This document shows, in pieces, positions 24,244 to 33,064 of a DNA stretch of 37,974 nt. Both the position numbers and the translations under genes were made by a program. The notes under the pieces are model-generated. The model ran no database searches. It was not told the origin of the DNA and saw only the letters and a program-made list of their open reading frames with translations. Every line of letters begins with the position of its first letter. The stretch's first letter is position 1. This DNA is from Verrucomicrobiota bacterium (GTDB lineage: Bacteria; Verrucomicrobiota; Verrucomicrobiia; Opitutales; Coraliomargaritaceae), in contig JAURBE010000008.1 of the NCBI GenBank assembly GCA_030829145.1, positions 1-37,974 on the forward strand. Reading direction: 5' to 3'.

Positions 24244-25443
24244 TTATCCTTCCAAGGGTAGATCAATCACTTGCCACGGAAGCCCACGTTGGTTGAGCTC
24301 TTCCATAAATGGATCCGGATCATTTTGTTCCATGTTCCAGACCCCGGGTTGCTTCCAAAGTCCGCGCAGGATCATTTGTGCACCAATCATGGCGGGTACG
24401 CCAGTAGTGTAGCTAATCGCTTGGCTGGAAACTTCTTGGTAGCATTCTTGGTGATCGCACGTGTTGTAAATAAAGATGCGTTTTTTCTGACCGTCTTTGG
24501 TGCCAACGATGTCGCAGCCGATACAAGTCTTACCCTTGGTGCGTGGTCCGAGACTGCCAGGGTCGGGTAACACATGGCGGAGAAATTCAATCGGCGCGAT
24601 GTGTGTGCCATTCACTTGAATCGGATCGATCGAGGTCATCCCGACATTTTCAAGCACTCGTAAATGGGTGAGATATTTCTCAGAAAAGGTCATCCAGAAG
24701 CGAATACGCTTGAGACCTTTGATGTTTTGGCAGAGCGATTCGAGCTCTTCGTGGTAGAGCAGGTAGGCGTTTTGTTTGCCGACGACTGGGAAGTCGTAGA
24801 CTTGATGGACACTCATGGGCTCGACTTCTTTCCATTCCCCTTCTTCCCAATAGCGGCCATTTGCAGTGATTTCGCGAATATTGATCTCGGGGTTGAAGTT
24901 GGTGGCGAAGTGATGGCCGTGGTCACCCGCGTTGGCATCCAGAATATCGATGGTTTCAATCTCGTCGAATAGATGCTTCTGGGCATAGGCGCAGAACATA
25001 TTAGTCACTCCTGGATCGAAGCCAGAGCCTAGCAGCGCGGTGAGGCCTGCGTCTTTGAAGCGGTCTTGATAGGCCCATTGCCATTTGTACTCAAATTTTG
25101 CTTCGTCGATTGGCTCGTAATTAGCAGTATCGAGATAATCGACACCCGCTTCGAGGCAAGCATCCATGAGCGGTAAGTCTTGATAGGGGAGCGCTACATT
25201 GATGATGAGTTGCGGGTGCTCTTTTTTTAGAAAGGCTGTCGTCGCTTCGACATCGTCAGCATCGATTGCAGCAGTGCGAATCGTGCGGCCTTGTTTGGCT
25301 TGTATGTCTGCCGCAATGGCCTCGCACTTTGATAATGTACGCGAGGCGAGTACGATCTCAGCAAATACGTCAGGTAGTTGTGCGCATTTATGAGCAACGA
25401 CGTTGCCGACCCCACCTGCACCGATAATGATTACTTTTGCCAT
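24244..25443 (-). CDS. Carboxynorspermidine synthase-type dehydrogenase (saccharopine dehydrogenase family)
   Basis: 399 residues from the ATG at 25443; an in-frame ATG ten codons earlier (25473) is less likely because the NAD(P)-binding strand normally opens the protein. MAKVIIIGAGGVGNVVAHKC is the Rossmann start, followed by LASRTLSKCEAIA and a saccharopine-dehydrogenase-type C-terminal domain with GSGFDPGVTNMFCAYA. The full-length resemblance is to carboxynorspermidine (carboxyspermidine) dehydrogenase, which condenses a diamine with aspartate semialdehyde in an alternative spermidine pathway. The partner decarboxylase NspC is not in the window. A true lysine-pathway enzyme is the alternative. 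Confidence 0.85.
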   Translation of the reverse strand: MAKVIIIGAGGVGNVVAHKCAQLPDVFAEIVLASRTLSKCEAIAADIQAKQGRTIRTAAIDADDVEATTAFLKKEHPQLIINVALPYQDLPLMDACLEAGVDYLDTANYEPIDEAKFEYKWQWAYQDRFKDAGLTALLGSGFDPGVTNMFCAYAQKHLFDEIETIDILDANAGDHGHHFATNFNPEINIREITANGRYWEEGEWKEVEPMSVHQVYDFPVVGKQNAYLLYHEELESLCQNIKGLKRIRFWMTFSEKYLTHLRVLENVGMTSIDPIQVNGTHIAPIEFLRHVLPDPGSLGPRTKGKTCIGCDIVGTKDGQKKRIFIYNTCDHQECYQEVSSQAISYTTGVPAMIGAQMILRGLWKQPGVWNMEQNDPDPFMEELNQRGLPWQVIDLPLEG

Positions 25444-25510
25444 ACAGGAAGCATAAGGCGAACTGTGGCGCATTCTTCAAGAATATTTCGCAGCAGTTTT
25501 TAGTGCTCAC

Positions 25511-26764
25511 TCACTTTGATAGATGGAGTGTGATCGTGCCTACTTCCAGGGTTCGATCGCTGCCATAGGCTTCGACTGTGAGAGTATAGCTGCTCCCATT
25601 TGGTGAGAGAGAGAGTGCTCCAGTAGCTGCGTTTAAAAAGCCGTTAGAACGTTCATCCGCTGAAAGGTAGGTGCGTTGAATAAAATCACTTTCGACCAAT
25701 ATAATCGATGAGTGCTTGAAGAGAGTGTCTTTCAGTAGACTACTGACTAAGATGGAATGCGCGTTTGTCGGATTGGCGCTGAGTATTTCGAACTGGTAGG
25801 GAGATTTGAGCCCTGCAAGTTTGTCGATGATTTGATCTGGGTCGCTGAAGCTCACTCGATCAGGGATCGTCGGAATGGTAATTGATTTTGGCTCAGCAGC
25901 TTTTGTGTTTAGCACGTTACTCGCATCTGTGATGGCGAAGAGCACGCTGCTGATGAGTTGCTGCGAATCCATGTCAAAGGCGCGCAGTGCTAGTACGGCG
26001 TCAATTCCTTCTCCAGGGGCGATCAGTTCAATGGCAAGCAGGGCATTTTTCTCACCATCGAATGCTTCGACATTATCGTAGTGAAAGGACGTTTTGCCAG
26101 TGTTTGCGTCCTGTTCGAGTTCGAGACTATGAGGTACTTTGAGGTTAAATCGCGTACCGTCTGCTTGGATTAAGGTATCATACAGCGCGTTGTGAATGGT
26201 CGGTGGGGCTTTAGTGGTTTGCTCGGATTGAACCAGCTGCATGCAATCAAAAAAGATGTTTTGGTAGTCAGCGGCACGGCATGTTTCGAGTGTTTGTAGC
26301 GCTGCCTGTTCGAGAGCTGTTTGGTAATCGAATTCGATCAGGTCGAAATTATATTTCTTGGCTGCTATCGCCATTTCAGCCGTTCGTTGGGTCTGTACCA
26401 GAGTTAAGATTGCGACGAGTTGCCGTTGCCCTTCATTAATTTTTGCTTGGCCTTCGATTTCCAGGCGCTCACCACGCTCGTGAATCTGCTTGAGATCTCT
26501 ATTTGGATCTAGCGCTGAAGGCTTCTGTAGTTGAAGATTTTGGCCACTGCGAATATCGGACTGTCCTTGCTCGACGAGTTCTGTTGCTCGTACGTAAGCC
26601 TGCCGCTGCGGAAAGCTCATGTAGGGATGCAGCGCATCACTTTGTTTGATGATACTTAAGTCGATTGGCTTTTCTTTAGGCGCTGCCGATTGTGCCGAGA
26701 ACGGGAACAAGCAGATAAACGCAATGACCAGATGGCAGTGGGCCGATGCTGACAAGATAGACAT
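25511..26764 (-). CDS. Exported protein of unknown function
   Basis: 417 residues. A signal peptide spans about 1-27 (HLVIAFICLFPFSAQSA-AP). The mature protein begins with a helical Gln/Glu-rich region (about 45-150), possibly a coiled coil, with QGQSDIRSGQNLQLQKP and EIEGQAKINEGQRQLVAIL, then a mostly beta region (about 190-417) ending LTVEAYGSDRTLEVGTITLHL. Two cysteines near 165 and 175 could form a disulfide. No lipobox or membrane anchor. It starts at an ATG divergent from the SufT-like gene and lies 67 bases upstream of the dehydrogenase. I do not recognise a family. Confidence 0.7.
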   Translation of the reverse strand: MSILSASAHCHLVIAFICLFPFSAQSAAPKEKPIDLSIIKQSDALHPYMSFPQRQAYVRATELVEQGQSDIRSGQNLQLQKPSALDPNRDLKQIHERGERLEIEGQAKINEGQRQLVAILTLVQTQRTAEMAIAAKKYNFDLIEFDYQTALEQAALQTLETCRAADYQNIFFDCMQLVQSEQTTKAPPTIHNALYDTLIQADGTRFNLKVPHSLELEQDANTGKTSFHYDNVEAFDGEKNALLAIELIAPGEGIDAVLALRAFDMDSQQLISSVLFAITDASNVLNTKAAEPKSITIPTIPDRVSFSDPDQIIDKLAGLKSPYQFEILSANPTNAHSILVSSLLKDTLFKHSSIILVESDFIQRTYLSADERSNGFLNAATGALSLSPNGSSYTLTVEAYGSDRTLEVGTITLHLSK

Positions 26765-26851
26765 TATAAGGATTGCACAGGGATGAAACTAAGGGAGAAA
26801 TTTAACGAGCCAAGAAGTTATGTTACTTCCCTAGATTGCCAAGTGAATTAA

Positions 26852-26879
26852 CGGAATAATTTTTAAAATAAGTATTCCG
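26852..26879. promoter_or_regulatory. Operator-like inverted repeat upstream of the SufT gene
   Basis: CGGAATA (26852-26858) and TATTCCG (26873-26879) form 7-base arms around a 14-base A/T-rich centre, in the spacer between divergent genes and 59 bases before the preferred sufT start. Position and shape suggest a regulator site; the regulator is unknown. A chance origin cannot be excluded. Confidence 0.35.
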
Positions 26880-26938
26880 AATTATATCCAGAGGCACCGC
26901 GCATTGACATGGGCTTGAATATGGGTGTTGTTGCCTGC

Positions 26939-27505
26939 ATGAACTTTAATGAAGAATTAATACTCGTCCGCGATACAACTGCTACGGTGATTCCTGCCGG
27001 GGAGGAGCAGATGTTGCCAGCTGGTACACGCGCGGTGATCTCACAGGCGCTGGGTGGCACGGTCACTATTCGAACAGATTCAGGTCTCTTTCGCCTTTCA
27101 AGTAAAGATTGGGATGCATTGGGCAAAGCTGCCCAAGCGGAACTCGATGCTGCAGCAAAAGCTGCAGAGGTGGCGCAGGGCAGTGAACCTTTTAGTGATG
27201 ATCAAGTTTGGGAGGCGATGAAGGGCTGCTTCGACCCCGAGATCCCAGTCAATATCGTAGATCTTGGCTTAATTTACGATATGCAGGTGGCTACCGCAGA
27301 TGATACTGGGCAGCATGCCATTAGCGTTAAGATGACCCTCACTGCTCAAGGTTGTGGTATGGGACCAGTGATCGCCGATGATGCAAAGACTCGTATCGAA
27401 GCACTTAAGGATGTGTCTTCTGCACAGGTCGATATCGTCTGGGATCCACCTTGGACACCGCATATGATCTCGACGGAAGGGCGTCTGAAACTGGGCATCG
27501 AATAG
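26939..27505 (+). CDS. sufT: SufT-like Fe-S assembly protein (MIP18/PaaD domain)
   Basis: 188 residues from the ATG at 26939; an upstream in-frame ATG at 26909 would add ten residues. The N-terminal domain (ILVRDTTATVIPAGEEQMLPAGT) is specific to the SufT subfamily and the C-terminal DUF59/MIP18 domain has FDPEIPVNIVDLGLIYDM, LTAQGCGMGP and IVWDPPWTPHM. SufT helps mature [4Fe-4S] proteins. No other suf gene is adjacent, so it acts from a distance with the main machinery. It is convergent with the aldolase gene. Confidence 0.88.
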   Translation: MNFNEELILVRDTTATVIPAGEEQMLPAGTRAVISQALGGTVTIRTDSGLFRLSSKDWDALGKAAQAELDAAAKAAEVAQGSEPFSDDQVWEAMKGCFDPEIPVNIVDLGLIYDMQVATADDTGQHAISVKMTLTAQGCGMGPVIADDAKTRIEALKDVSSAQVDIVWDPPWTPHMISTEGRLKLGIE

Positions 27506-27547
27506 CCATTTTCAATACCTGGTAAGTGCATCAATAAAGTCCTCTCC

Positions 27548-27583
27548 AAAAAAAGGGGCTGGGCGCAAAAAGCGGCCAACCCC
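27548..27583 (-). terminator. Rho-independent terminator after the aldolase gene
   Basis: On the minus strand GGGGTTGGCCGC (27583-27572), a TTTTT loop and GCGCCCAGCCCC (27566-27555) pair at 10 of 12 positions, followed by seven T residues (27554-27548). It lies 28 bases past the fba stop. The plus strand lacks a good T run, so it is mainly for fba. Confidence 0.85.
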
Positions 27584-27610
27584 AGGGGAAAAGAATGCCT
27601 TGGACTTGCC

Positions 27611-28642
27611 TTAGACAGTGCCGAAGATGGTCTTGCCGTTGGAGCAAAGATCTTCTGCGGCCTGTACGAGACGTGCAGCCATGCTGGCTTCACCCTTCTT
27701 GAGGTAGCCGCGTGGGTCGTAAGTCTTCTTGTTGCCGACTTCGCCGTCGATCTTGAGCACACCTTCAATGTTGCCGCAGATGTGAGTCACGATAGGGCGT
27801 GTGAATGCATACTGTGTATCCGTGTCGATGTTCATCTTCACGACACCATAGCCGAGGGTTTCACGAATATCACTGAGTTCAGAGCCCGAACCACCGTGGA
27901 ACACAAGGTCCATGAGTGCTGATTCACCATGCTTGTCAGTCACAGCTTTTTGACCATCGCGAAGGATGGTAGGCTTGAGCTGTACCGAACCTGGCTTATA
28001 AGCACCATGCACGTTACCGAATGTCGCAGCGAAGAGGAAGCGACCAATCGGCTGGAGTGCTTCGTAAACTTCGACCATGTCTTCGGGTGTGGTGTAGAGT
28101 TTTTCTGCAGGAAGACCGGATGTGTCGTGACCATCTTCTTCGCCGCCGACGCAGCCTGCTTCAACTTCGAGGATGATATCTAGCTCAGCGCACTCTTTAA
28201 GAAGCTCCTTGGAGATCTTCAGGTTTTCGTCGAGTTCCACTACTGAACCGTCGAACATGTGAGACTGGAAGAGTGGCCCTTTGCCTTCAGCGATACGCTT
28301 GCGAGATGCTTCAAGCAGCGGCTTGAGGAAACCTTCAACCTTTTCAGGGTGACAGTGGTCAGTGTGAAGCGCGACGAGTACGTCGTACTTCTCAGCGAGC
28401 AAGTGTGTGGCTTCGGCAAGTACGATCGCACCGAAGGCTGCATCTGCTACATCGAGACCAGAAGCGAACTGGCCGCCTCCTGTGGAAACTTGGATGATGC
28501 CGTCGGACTTAGCGTCGGCGAATGATTTTAGCGCTGCGTTGATCGTGGTGAGCGAAGTGACGTTGACTGCTGGGTACGCGTAGTTGCCTTTTTGGGCGGC
28601 GTTGAGCATCGCTGCGTATTGCTTGGGTGTTGCTACTGGCAT
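27611..28642 (-). CDS. fba: Fructose-bisphosphate aldolase, class II
   Basis: 343 residues, the length of the FbaA type. It splits fructose 1,6-bisphosphate to DHAP and glyceraldehyde 3-phosphate using zinc. VALHTDHCHPEK contains Asp95 and the zinc-ligand His96; SHMFDGSVVELDEN, EVEAGCVGGEEDGHD, FGNVHGAYKPG and HGGSGS are the remaining active-site segments. The start is the ATG at 28640-28642. Codon choice appears strongly biased, as expected for a highly expressed glycolytic gene. It has its own terminator and is probably monocistronic. Confidence 0.95.
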   Translation of the reverse strand: MPVATPKQYAAMLNAAQKGNYAYPAVNVTSLTTINAALKSFADAKSDGIIQVSTGGGQFASGLDVADAAFGAIVLAEATHLLAEKYDVLVALHTDHCHPEKVEGFLKPLLEASRKRIAEGKGPLFQSHMFDGSVVELDENLKISKELLKECAELDIILEVEAGCVGGEEDGHDTSGLPAEKLYTTPEDMVEVYEALQPIGRFLFAATFGNVHGAYKPGSVQLKPTILRDGQKAVTDKHGESALMDLVFHGGSGSELSDIRETLGYGVVKMNIDTDTQYAFTRPIVTHICGNIEGVLKIDGEVGNKKTYDPRGYLKKGEASMAARLVQAAEDLCSNGKTIFGTV

Positions 28643-28788
28643 GATTAATTTATGTTGTCTTTTTTATTTTCAGGTTAAGGAAAACTTACGAAAAGGCTGT
28701 GTCTTTTCAGAAGGCGAGTATATTTGAGGAGTTATATTCTTTTACAACACTAGAGTGTGTTTTGGTAGTTTCGTGAAAACACGTATTT

Positions 28789-30144
28789 TTAGTGCCCATT
28801 TTGGGTAGGTTTAGGAAGCTTAAGCGCGAGAAAGAATGGTAGCAGTAGGATGATAGCACCAAACATATAAGCGCTTTTAGAGCCATATGCGAAGTAGGCG
28901 AATGCGGCCAGTAGGGGGCCGATCGCTCGTGCGAGTGACCCAGCGGAGCGGAAGACTCCGATTGCGGCGCCTTGTTCCGCTTCCTTGGTATAGAGCGAGA
29001 CCAGTGCATTGAGCGTCGGCGATACTAGCCCAATCGAGAAGGCCATGAGCGCAAGCGCACCAAAAAATAAACCGAGGTGCAGGGCTATCGCTAAGACGAG
29101 AAAGGCTGCGATGCCGCAAACCATGCCAGCTATTGCTAGACGTTTTTCGCCAACCGGGCCTGCTAGTCGGCGGACAATGCCACCTTGCACAAGGATCAAT
29201 ACAAAGCCGATGAAGACAAACATGCCACCGTTCTGAGCAGGAGAAAACTGGAAGCGTTCGACTGCCAAAAATGTGAGGGTGAATTCCATCCCGCTGAATG
29301 CGAGCATGAAGATTAAATACACCAAGTTGGTGCGCCTTGTTGCGGGCGAGGGACTTTTAAAGAGACGAAATACGGGTATGCCGTTACAGTCTGATTTGGT
29401 CTGGTCGCGTTTTTCGGGAGGAAGGGTTTCTTTGAAGCTACGCGCGACCCAGAGCAGGTTAAATACCGTCAGCACAAAACTGACCAAAGCCGGCACAGAA
29501 AACGGGTTCACGCCGAACTTGGCCAGTGAGGGTACCATCTCAATCAGGTTGAGTTTAGCAAACAAGCCGCCAATTCCGGGGCCGACGATGAAGCCCAGGC
29601 CAAACGCAATACCTATGATTGCGAGGCCGCTGGAGCGCTTTTCTCGAGTGGTGCTGTCAGCGACTGCAGCGGTGGCGACCGAAAGGTTCCCGCCCATTGC
29701 ACCGCCGAGTATTCGTGCCAACACCAGTACCCAAAACGATGCGGCAAAAAACCATGCGGCATAGCTGAGTGCGAGCCCAGCAATAGTAATGAGCAGGACC
29801 TTGCGTCGACCGACGCGATCGGAGTAGGCACCCCAGAGCGGTGCGCATACAAATTGAAGGATGGAATAGAGTGAACCCAATACACCGCCAAATAGTACAG
29901 CAGTCATGAGCCGAGGATCTTCAGCACCACTGCGCTCTGCCCAAGCGGAGAGTGGGGCGATTAACTGGCCAAGTAAGCTCCCATCACCTGCACCATTGGG
30001 CAGGTAATAGTCGAGCATCGCGGGGAACAATGGGAAGATAATTGAGAATCCGACCAGATCCAGAAAGAGTGTAAGGAAAATAATCCCAAGTGTACGTTTA
30101 CCTTGGGTTGCCTGGGGGGTGGAGGGTACTGCGTCAGCTGCCAT
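28789..30144 (-). CDS. MFS transporter, TetA/drug-exporter-like
   Basis: 451 residues, about 12 membrane helices. Helix 1 is [21 protein letters not shown]; motif A is [14 protein letters not shown] between helices 2 and 3; motif C-like [16 protein letters not shown] lies in helix 5, typical of proton-coupled drug exporters. An insertion of about 40 residues between helices 1 and 2 ([11 protein letters not shown] to AEDPRLMTA) is longer than in classical TetA. No resistance role can be assigned. It lies between coaD and fba; the spacer to fba is 146 bases. Confidence 0.88.
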   Translation of the reverse strand: MAADAVPSTPQATQGKRTLGIIFLTLFLDLVGFSIIFPLFPAMLDYYLPNGAGDGSLLGQLIAPLSAWAERSGAEDPRLMTAVLFGGVLGSLYSILQFVCAPLWGAYSDRVGRRKVLLITIAGLALSYAAWFFAASFWVLVLARILGGAMGGNLSVATAAVADSTTREKRSSGLAIIGIAFGLGFIVGPGIGGLFAKLNLIEMVPSLAKFGVNPFSVPALVSFVLTVFNLLWVARSFKETLPPEKRDQTKSDCNGIPVFRLFKSPSPATRRTNLVYLIFMLAFSGMEFTLTFLAVERFQFSPAQNGGMFVFIGFVLILVQGGIVRRLAGPVGEKRLAIAGMVCGIAAFLVLAIALHLGLFFGALALMAFSIGLVSPTLNALVSLYTKEAEQGAAIGVFRSAGSLARAIGPLLAAFAYFAYGSKSAYMFGAIILLLPFFLALKLPKPTQNGH

Positions 30145-30158
30145 ATGAATTAGATGCG

Positions 30159-30187
30159 GAAGTCAGAAATTAAGAGATAGAAGTCAG
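30159..30187. repeat. Short 21-base-period repeat between coaD and the MFS gene
   Basis: GAAGTCAG occurs at 30159-30166 and 30180-30187 within a purine-rich stretch that also repeats GAGATAG/GAGCTAG. It resembles a degenerate tandem repeat. The period equals that of the hrpA repeat tract, but the sequence differs. Confidence 0.4.
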
Positions 30188-30306
30188 GAGCTAGGAGTTT
30201 GATTCTTCGAATTTAAAAAGTACTGAAAAGGCTGCGGGTTATTGTGAGATTCTCGTGCTTCGGTGACTCACTTTAAAATCCTAGCTTCGAACGACTGGTT
30301 ATAAAA

Positions 30307-30792
30307 TTATTTAGTATGTCCAAACTTTTTTGAAAGTGCAGCGTGTACGTTGGCGGGGATTAAGTGTTTTTCTCGATCGGTAAATTTAAAGACCTGCTTC
30401 ACTAGGTTTGAGCTGGTGAAGAAGTATTGCTCATTGGGCATCAGGAAAATTGTCTCAATCTTGTCCGCTAAATGCCGGTTCATTTGTGCCATTTGAAACT
30501 CATGCTCGAAGTCGGAGACTGCGCGGAGTCCACGAATCAAGGCAATTGCATTGAGCTTTTCGGCGAGATCAACGATCAGGCCATCAAACGCAATGACCTC
30601 AATATTGGGCCGATTTTGCACATTGGCCTTAATTAACTCAACGCGCTCTTCAGGTGTAAAGAGCGGGTCTTTGCCGAGATTGCGCGCCACTGCGACAACA
30701 ACTTTGTCAAAGATATGTCGCCCGCGATTGATCACATCAAGATGTCCATTGGTGACTGGATCAAACGAGCCCGGATAGATTGCTATTTTCAT
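30307..30792 (-). CDS. coaD: Phosphopantetheine adenylyltransferase CoaD
   Basis: 161 residues from the ATG at 30792, chosen because [20 protein letters not shown] is the normal N-terminus; the reading frame stays open to an ATG at 30909, but the added 39 residues do not look like this family. CoaD makes dephospho-CoA from 4'-phosphopantetheine and ATP. TNGH (14-17) is the nucleotidyltransferase motif; [20 protein letters not shown] and [14 protein letters not shown] are family segments, with Lys where many relatives have Arg in SSxxVR. It is divergent from pgsA across a 219-base spacer with no clear promoter. Confidence 0.94.
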   Translation of the reverse strand: MKIAIYPGSFDPVTNGHLDVINRGRHIFDKVVVAVARNLGKDPLFTPEERVELIKANVQNRPNIEVIAFDGLIVDLAEKLNAIALIRGLRAVSDFEHEFQMAQMNRHLADKIETIFLMPNEQYFFTSSNLVKQVFKFTDREKHLIPANVHAALSKKFGHTK

Positions 30793-31011
30793 GATAAAGG
30801 GAGGATTCAGTCCATATTGTGCCAGAAGTCCAACTTTAAGCGCATCTAGCTTGATCAACTGAGATAGTTTGCGGTTCCAGAGAGTTGAGGGCATGAGGCA
30901 TAGAATCACCCCCAGCGATGCAAGGTTGTTGCTGAGCGCAGTTTAATCACCTCAAAAAACCGCTGTATTTTTGGCTAGCCGATAGGCTACGTAATCGCCA
31001 CCCTCTAAGCT

Positions 31012-31626
31012 GTGAATCTACCAAACCTACTGACACTGTCGCGTATTCCAATCATCTTTGGAGTCGTCGCACTCTTGTATTTACCGATGACTGGTGCCAG
31101 CACGATGGCTTTTATTCTGTTCGTGATTGGTGCGATTACTGATTGGGCAGACGGTTACGTCGCGCGCAAGCAGGGCTTAGTCTCTAATTTTGGCAAGCTG
31201 ATGGATGCGCTTACTGATAAGGTATTTATGGTGGGCCTGTTTATTACGATGGTGGTGCTTGGTGAGTTACCCGGATTGTGGTCGCTGTTTTTACTGCTGC
31301 TTATTTTGAGTCGAGAATTCCTGATCACAGGCCTCCGCTTGGTGGCCGCCAGTTCAGGTATTATTCTCGCCGCTGAGAAATCGGGGAAGCACAAAACAGT
31401 TTCACAGATTGTGTCTGCGATCCTATTGCTGTTGGCGATTGCGATTCGTAAGGACTTTCCAACTCTTTTTCCGGAGATCTTCGGCTATTCCTTCAACGCA
31501 ATTCTGCACTGGGCTGGTGTGCTGTTCTTTGTATTGGCAGCCGTTTTGACTGTGTCCTCGGGTACGGTGTATATGATCAAATATTGGTCGGTATTTATCG
31601 GGGAGGACGAACAGACAAGTGAATAA
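31012..31626 (+). CDS. pgsA: CDP-diacylglycerol-glycerol-3-phosphate 3-phosphatidyltransferase PgsA
   Basis: 204 residues, an integral membrane enzyme that makes phosphatidylglycerol phosphate. The CDP-alcohol phosphotransferase motif is present: [12 protein letters not shown]...[10 protein letters not shown] (D-x2-DG-x2-AR-x8-G-x3-D-x3-D). About five hydrophobic segments follow. The start is a GTG at 31012 giving [13 protein letters not shown], the usual N-terminus. It overlaps pgpA by 8 bases; the two enzymes catalyse consecutive steps. Confidence 0.93.
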   Translation: MNLPNLLTLSRIPIIFGVVALLYLPMTGASTMAFILFVIGAITDWADGYVARKQGLVSNFGKLMDALTDKVFMVGLFITMVVLGELPGLWSLFLLLLILSREFLITGLRLVAASSGIILAAEKSGKHKTVSQIVSAILLLLAIAIRKDFPTLFPEIFGYSFNAILHWAGVLFFVLAAVLTVSSGTVYMIKYWSVFIGEDEQTSE

Positions 31627-32140
31627 GTTACAGCGCTATTTTCCATGGACTCACTTTCTACCGACTCCTTTGGTCGTTAATCTTGCCACTCTGGGTCCGC
31701 TAGGTCTGGTTAAAAAAGGACCGGGTACAGTGGGCAGCGTTGCAGGCATCGGCCTGTATTGTGTGCTGTTTTACAGCGCCACACCGTTGGGCTATTTATT
31801 TTTCATGGCCTTGCTGACTTATTTTGCTGTGGGGATTTGCGATACTGCCGAGCAGCGCTTGCAAATGCGTGATCCGGGAATGATTATTCTGGATGAATTG
31901 ATCGCAGTACCATTGGTTTTTTTAGGGATGAGTGGTCCGCAGGGACTGATTGAGCAACATGGAGGATGGCCGGTTCTGGCCGCAGGCTTTGTGCTCTTCC
32001 GAATATTCGATATTGCCAAGCCGTTTGGCATATCGAAGTTGCAGAATTTGCCAGGTGGTCTTGGTTGCGTGGTCGACGATCTTGCTGCGGGTGTTGCCTC
32101 CTGCATCGTCTTGCATCTGCTGCTGCACTTCTTTTTTTAA
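31619..32140 (+). CDS. pgpA: Phosphatidylglycerophosphatase A
   Basis: 173 residues from a GTG at 31619, inside the end of pgsA, so translation is coupled. It removes the terminal phosphate from PGP to give phosphatidylglycerol. [35 protein letters not shown] (acidic active-site segment) and [12 protein letters not shown] are family hallmarks, in a protein with four or so membrane helices. Order pgsA-pgpA reconstructs the pathway. Confidence 0.92.
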   Translation: MNKLQRYFPWTHFLPTPLVVNLATLGPLGLVKKGPGTVGSVAGIGLYCVLFYSATPLGYLFFMALLTYFAVGICDTAEQRLQMRDPGMIILDELIAVPLVFLGMSGPQGLIEQHGGWPVLAAGFVLFRIFDIAKPFGISKLQNLPGGLGCVVDDLAAGVASCIVLHLLLHFFF

Positions 32141-32229
32141 GGAGCAACAGTGATAATCAGAGGGTGTTCTTCGTATGATTTCTGCTGCTCTCGCTTGCCC
32201 TTCGATAGACTGCCTCTGATAGATAAGCC

Positions 32230-33048
32230 ATGACTTTTGTAGATAAATTAGAGAAGCGCTTCGGGCACTGGGCAGTGCCCAATGTGGTCCTTTATGTCAT
32301 CATTGCGCAACTAGTGGTGTATGCGCTGGTGATTAGCCAGCAGATTTCATTTATAACCCTGCCGCTCATTCCTAAGGCGGTGCTGGGCGGTGAGTGGTGG
32401 CGCTTGTTTTCATTTCTTATTGCGCCTCCGAACATTGCAGGTGGGGCATTGAGCGCCTTGTTTCTGGCATTTTTCTGGTATATTTTCTGGATGATGAGTT
32501 CGGCACTTGAGCAAATCTGGGGCGCGTTTCGCCTCAATCTGTATTTGCTGTGCGGTGTGATCTTTACCATTGCAGCGGCATTTGTGGGTCAGTTTATCTC
32601 TCCCGCGGCGACGATAATTATCTTTCCCGACTTTCTGTATTTGAGTGTCTTCCTCGCCTTTGCGGTCAACCATCCAAATGTGGAATTTGCGATCATGCTG
32701 ATCTTGCCAGTGAAGGTGAAATGGTTGGCTTGGTTCGCAGTCGCGATGACCGCATTCTCCTTTTTAGGCGCCCCGTCTTGGGGTCATCGCATTGCGCTCA
32801 TTGGGCCGTTGATTAATTTTTTCCTGTTTTTTCGCAAGGATCTGTCAAATTCGGTTGAGAGTCGCCAGCGCCGTAAGGCCTTTGCGAAGGAAAAAATTGA
32901 GCGGGACAACGCGGCTTTTCATTCCTGTGCACAGTGCGGTGCGACTGATAAGACTCATCCCGAAAGGCACTTCCGTTATAGGGCAGTCGATGGTGCAGCG
33001 GTCTGTATCTGTGATGCGTGCAAAGTTGAATCTGACACTGCGCTGTAA
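32230..33048 (+). CDS. Rhomboid-like membrane protein lacking the catalytic serine, with a C-terminal zinc-ribbon-like motif
   Basis: 272 residues with six predicted membrane helices (about 16-36, 70-92, 103-123, 127-147, 153-179, 185-202). EWWRLF at 55-60 after helix 1, and Glu94 in ALEQIWG, resemble rhomboid proteins, and WGHRIALIGPLINFFLF places His186 where rhomboids have their catalytic histidine. The GxSG serine motif is absent, so it should be proteolytically inactive. After a basic stretch (206-227) the cytoplasmic tail has CAQCG (233-237) and CDAC (261-264), a probable zinc ribbon. It starts 89 bases after pgpA. Fold inference is moderate. Confidence 0.65.
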   Translation: MTFVDKLEKRFGHWAVPNVVLYVIIAQLVVYALVISQQISFITLPLIPKAVLGGEWWRLFSFLIAPPNIAGGALSALFLAFFWYIFWMMSSALEQIWGAFRLNLYLLCGVIFTIAAAFVGQFISPAATIIIFPDFLYLSVFLAFAVNHPNVEFAIMLILPVKVKWLAWFAVAMTAFSFLGAPSWGHRIALIGPLINFFLFFRKDLSNSVESRQRRKAFAKEKIERDNAAFHSCAQCGATDKTHPERHFRYRAVDGAAVCICDACKVESDTAL

Positions 33049-33064
33049 TCTGCAGCTTTGCCAG

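Noticed and set aside
24669-24682. Another TGAGA...TCTCA palindrome considered as a third Fur-like site
   Set aside because: Its spacing is 4, not 5, and it lies deep inside the carboxynorspermidine synthase coding region.
30793-30909. N-terminal extension of CoaD to the ATG at 30909
   Set aside because: The extra residues are not like the family and the normal CoaD start at 30792 gives the standard length.
32156-32213. Distant inverted repeat (ATCAGAGG / CCTCTGAT) between pgpA and the rhomboid-like gene
   Set aside because: Eight-base arms about 45 bases apart with no T run; close to chance expectation and no functional context.
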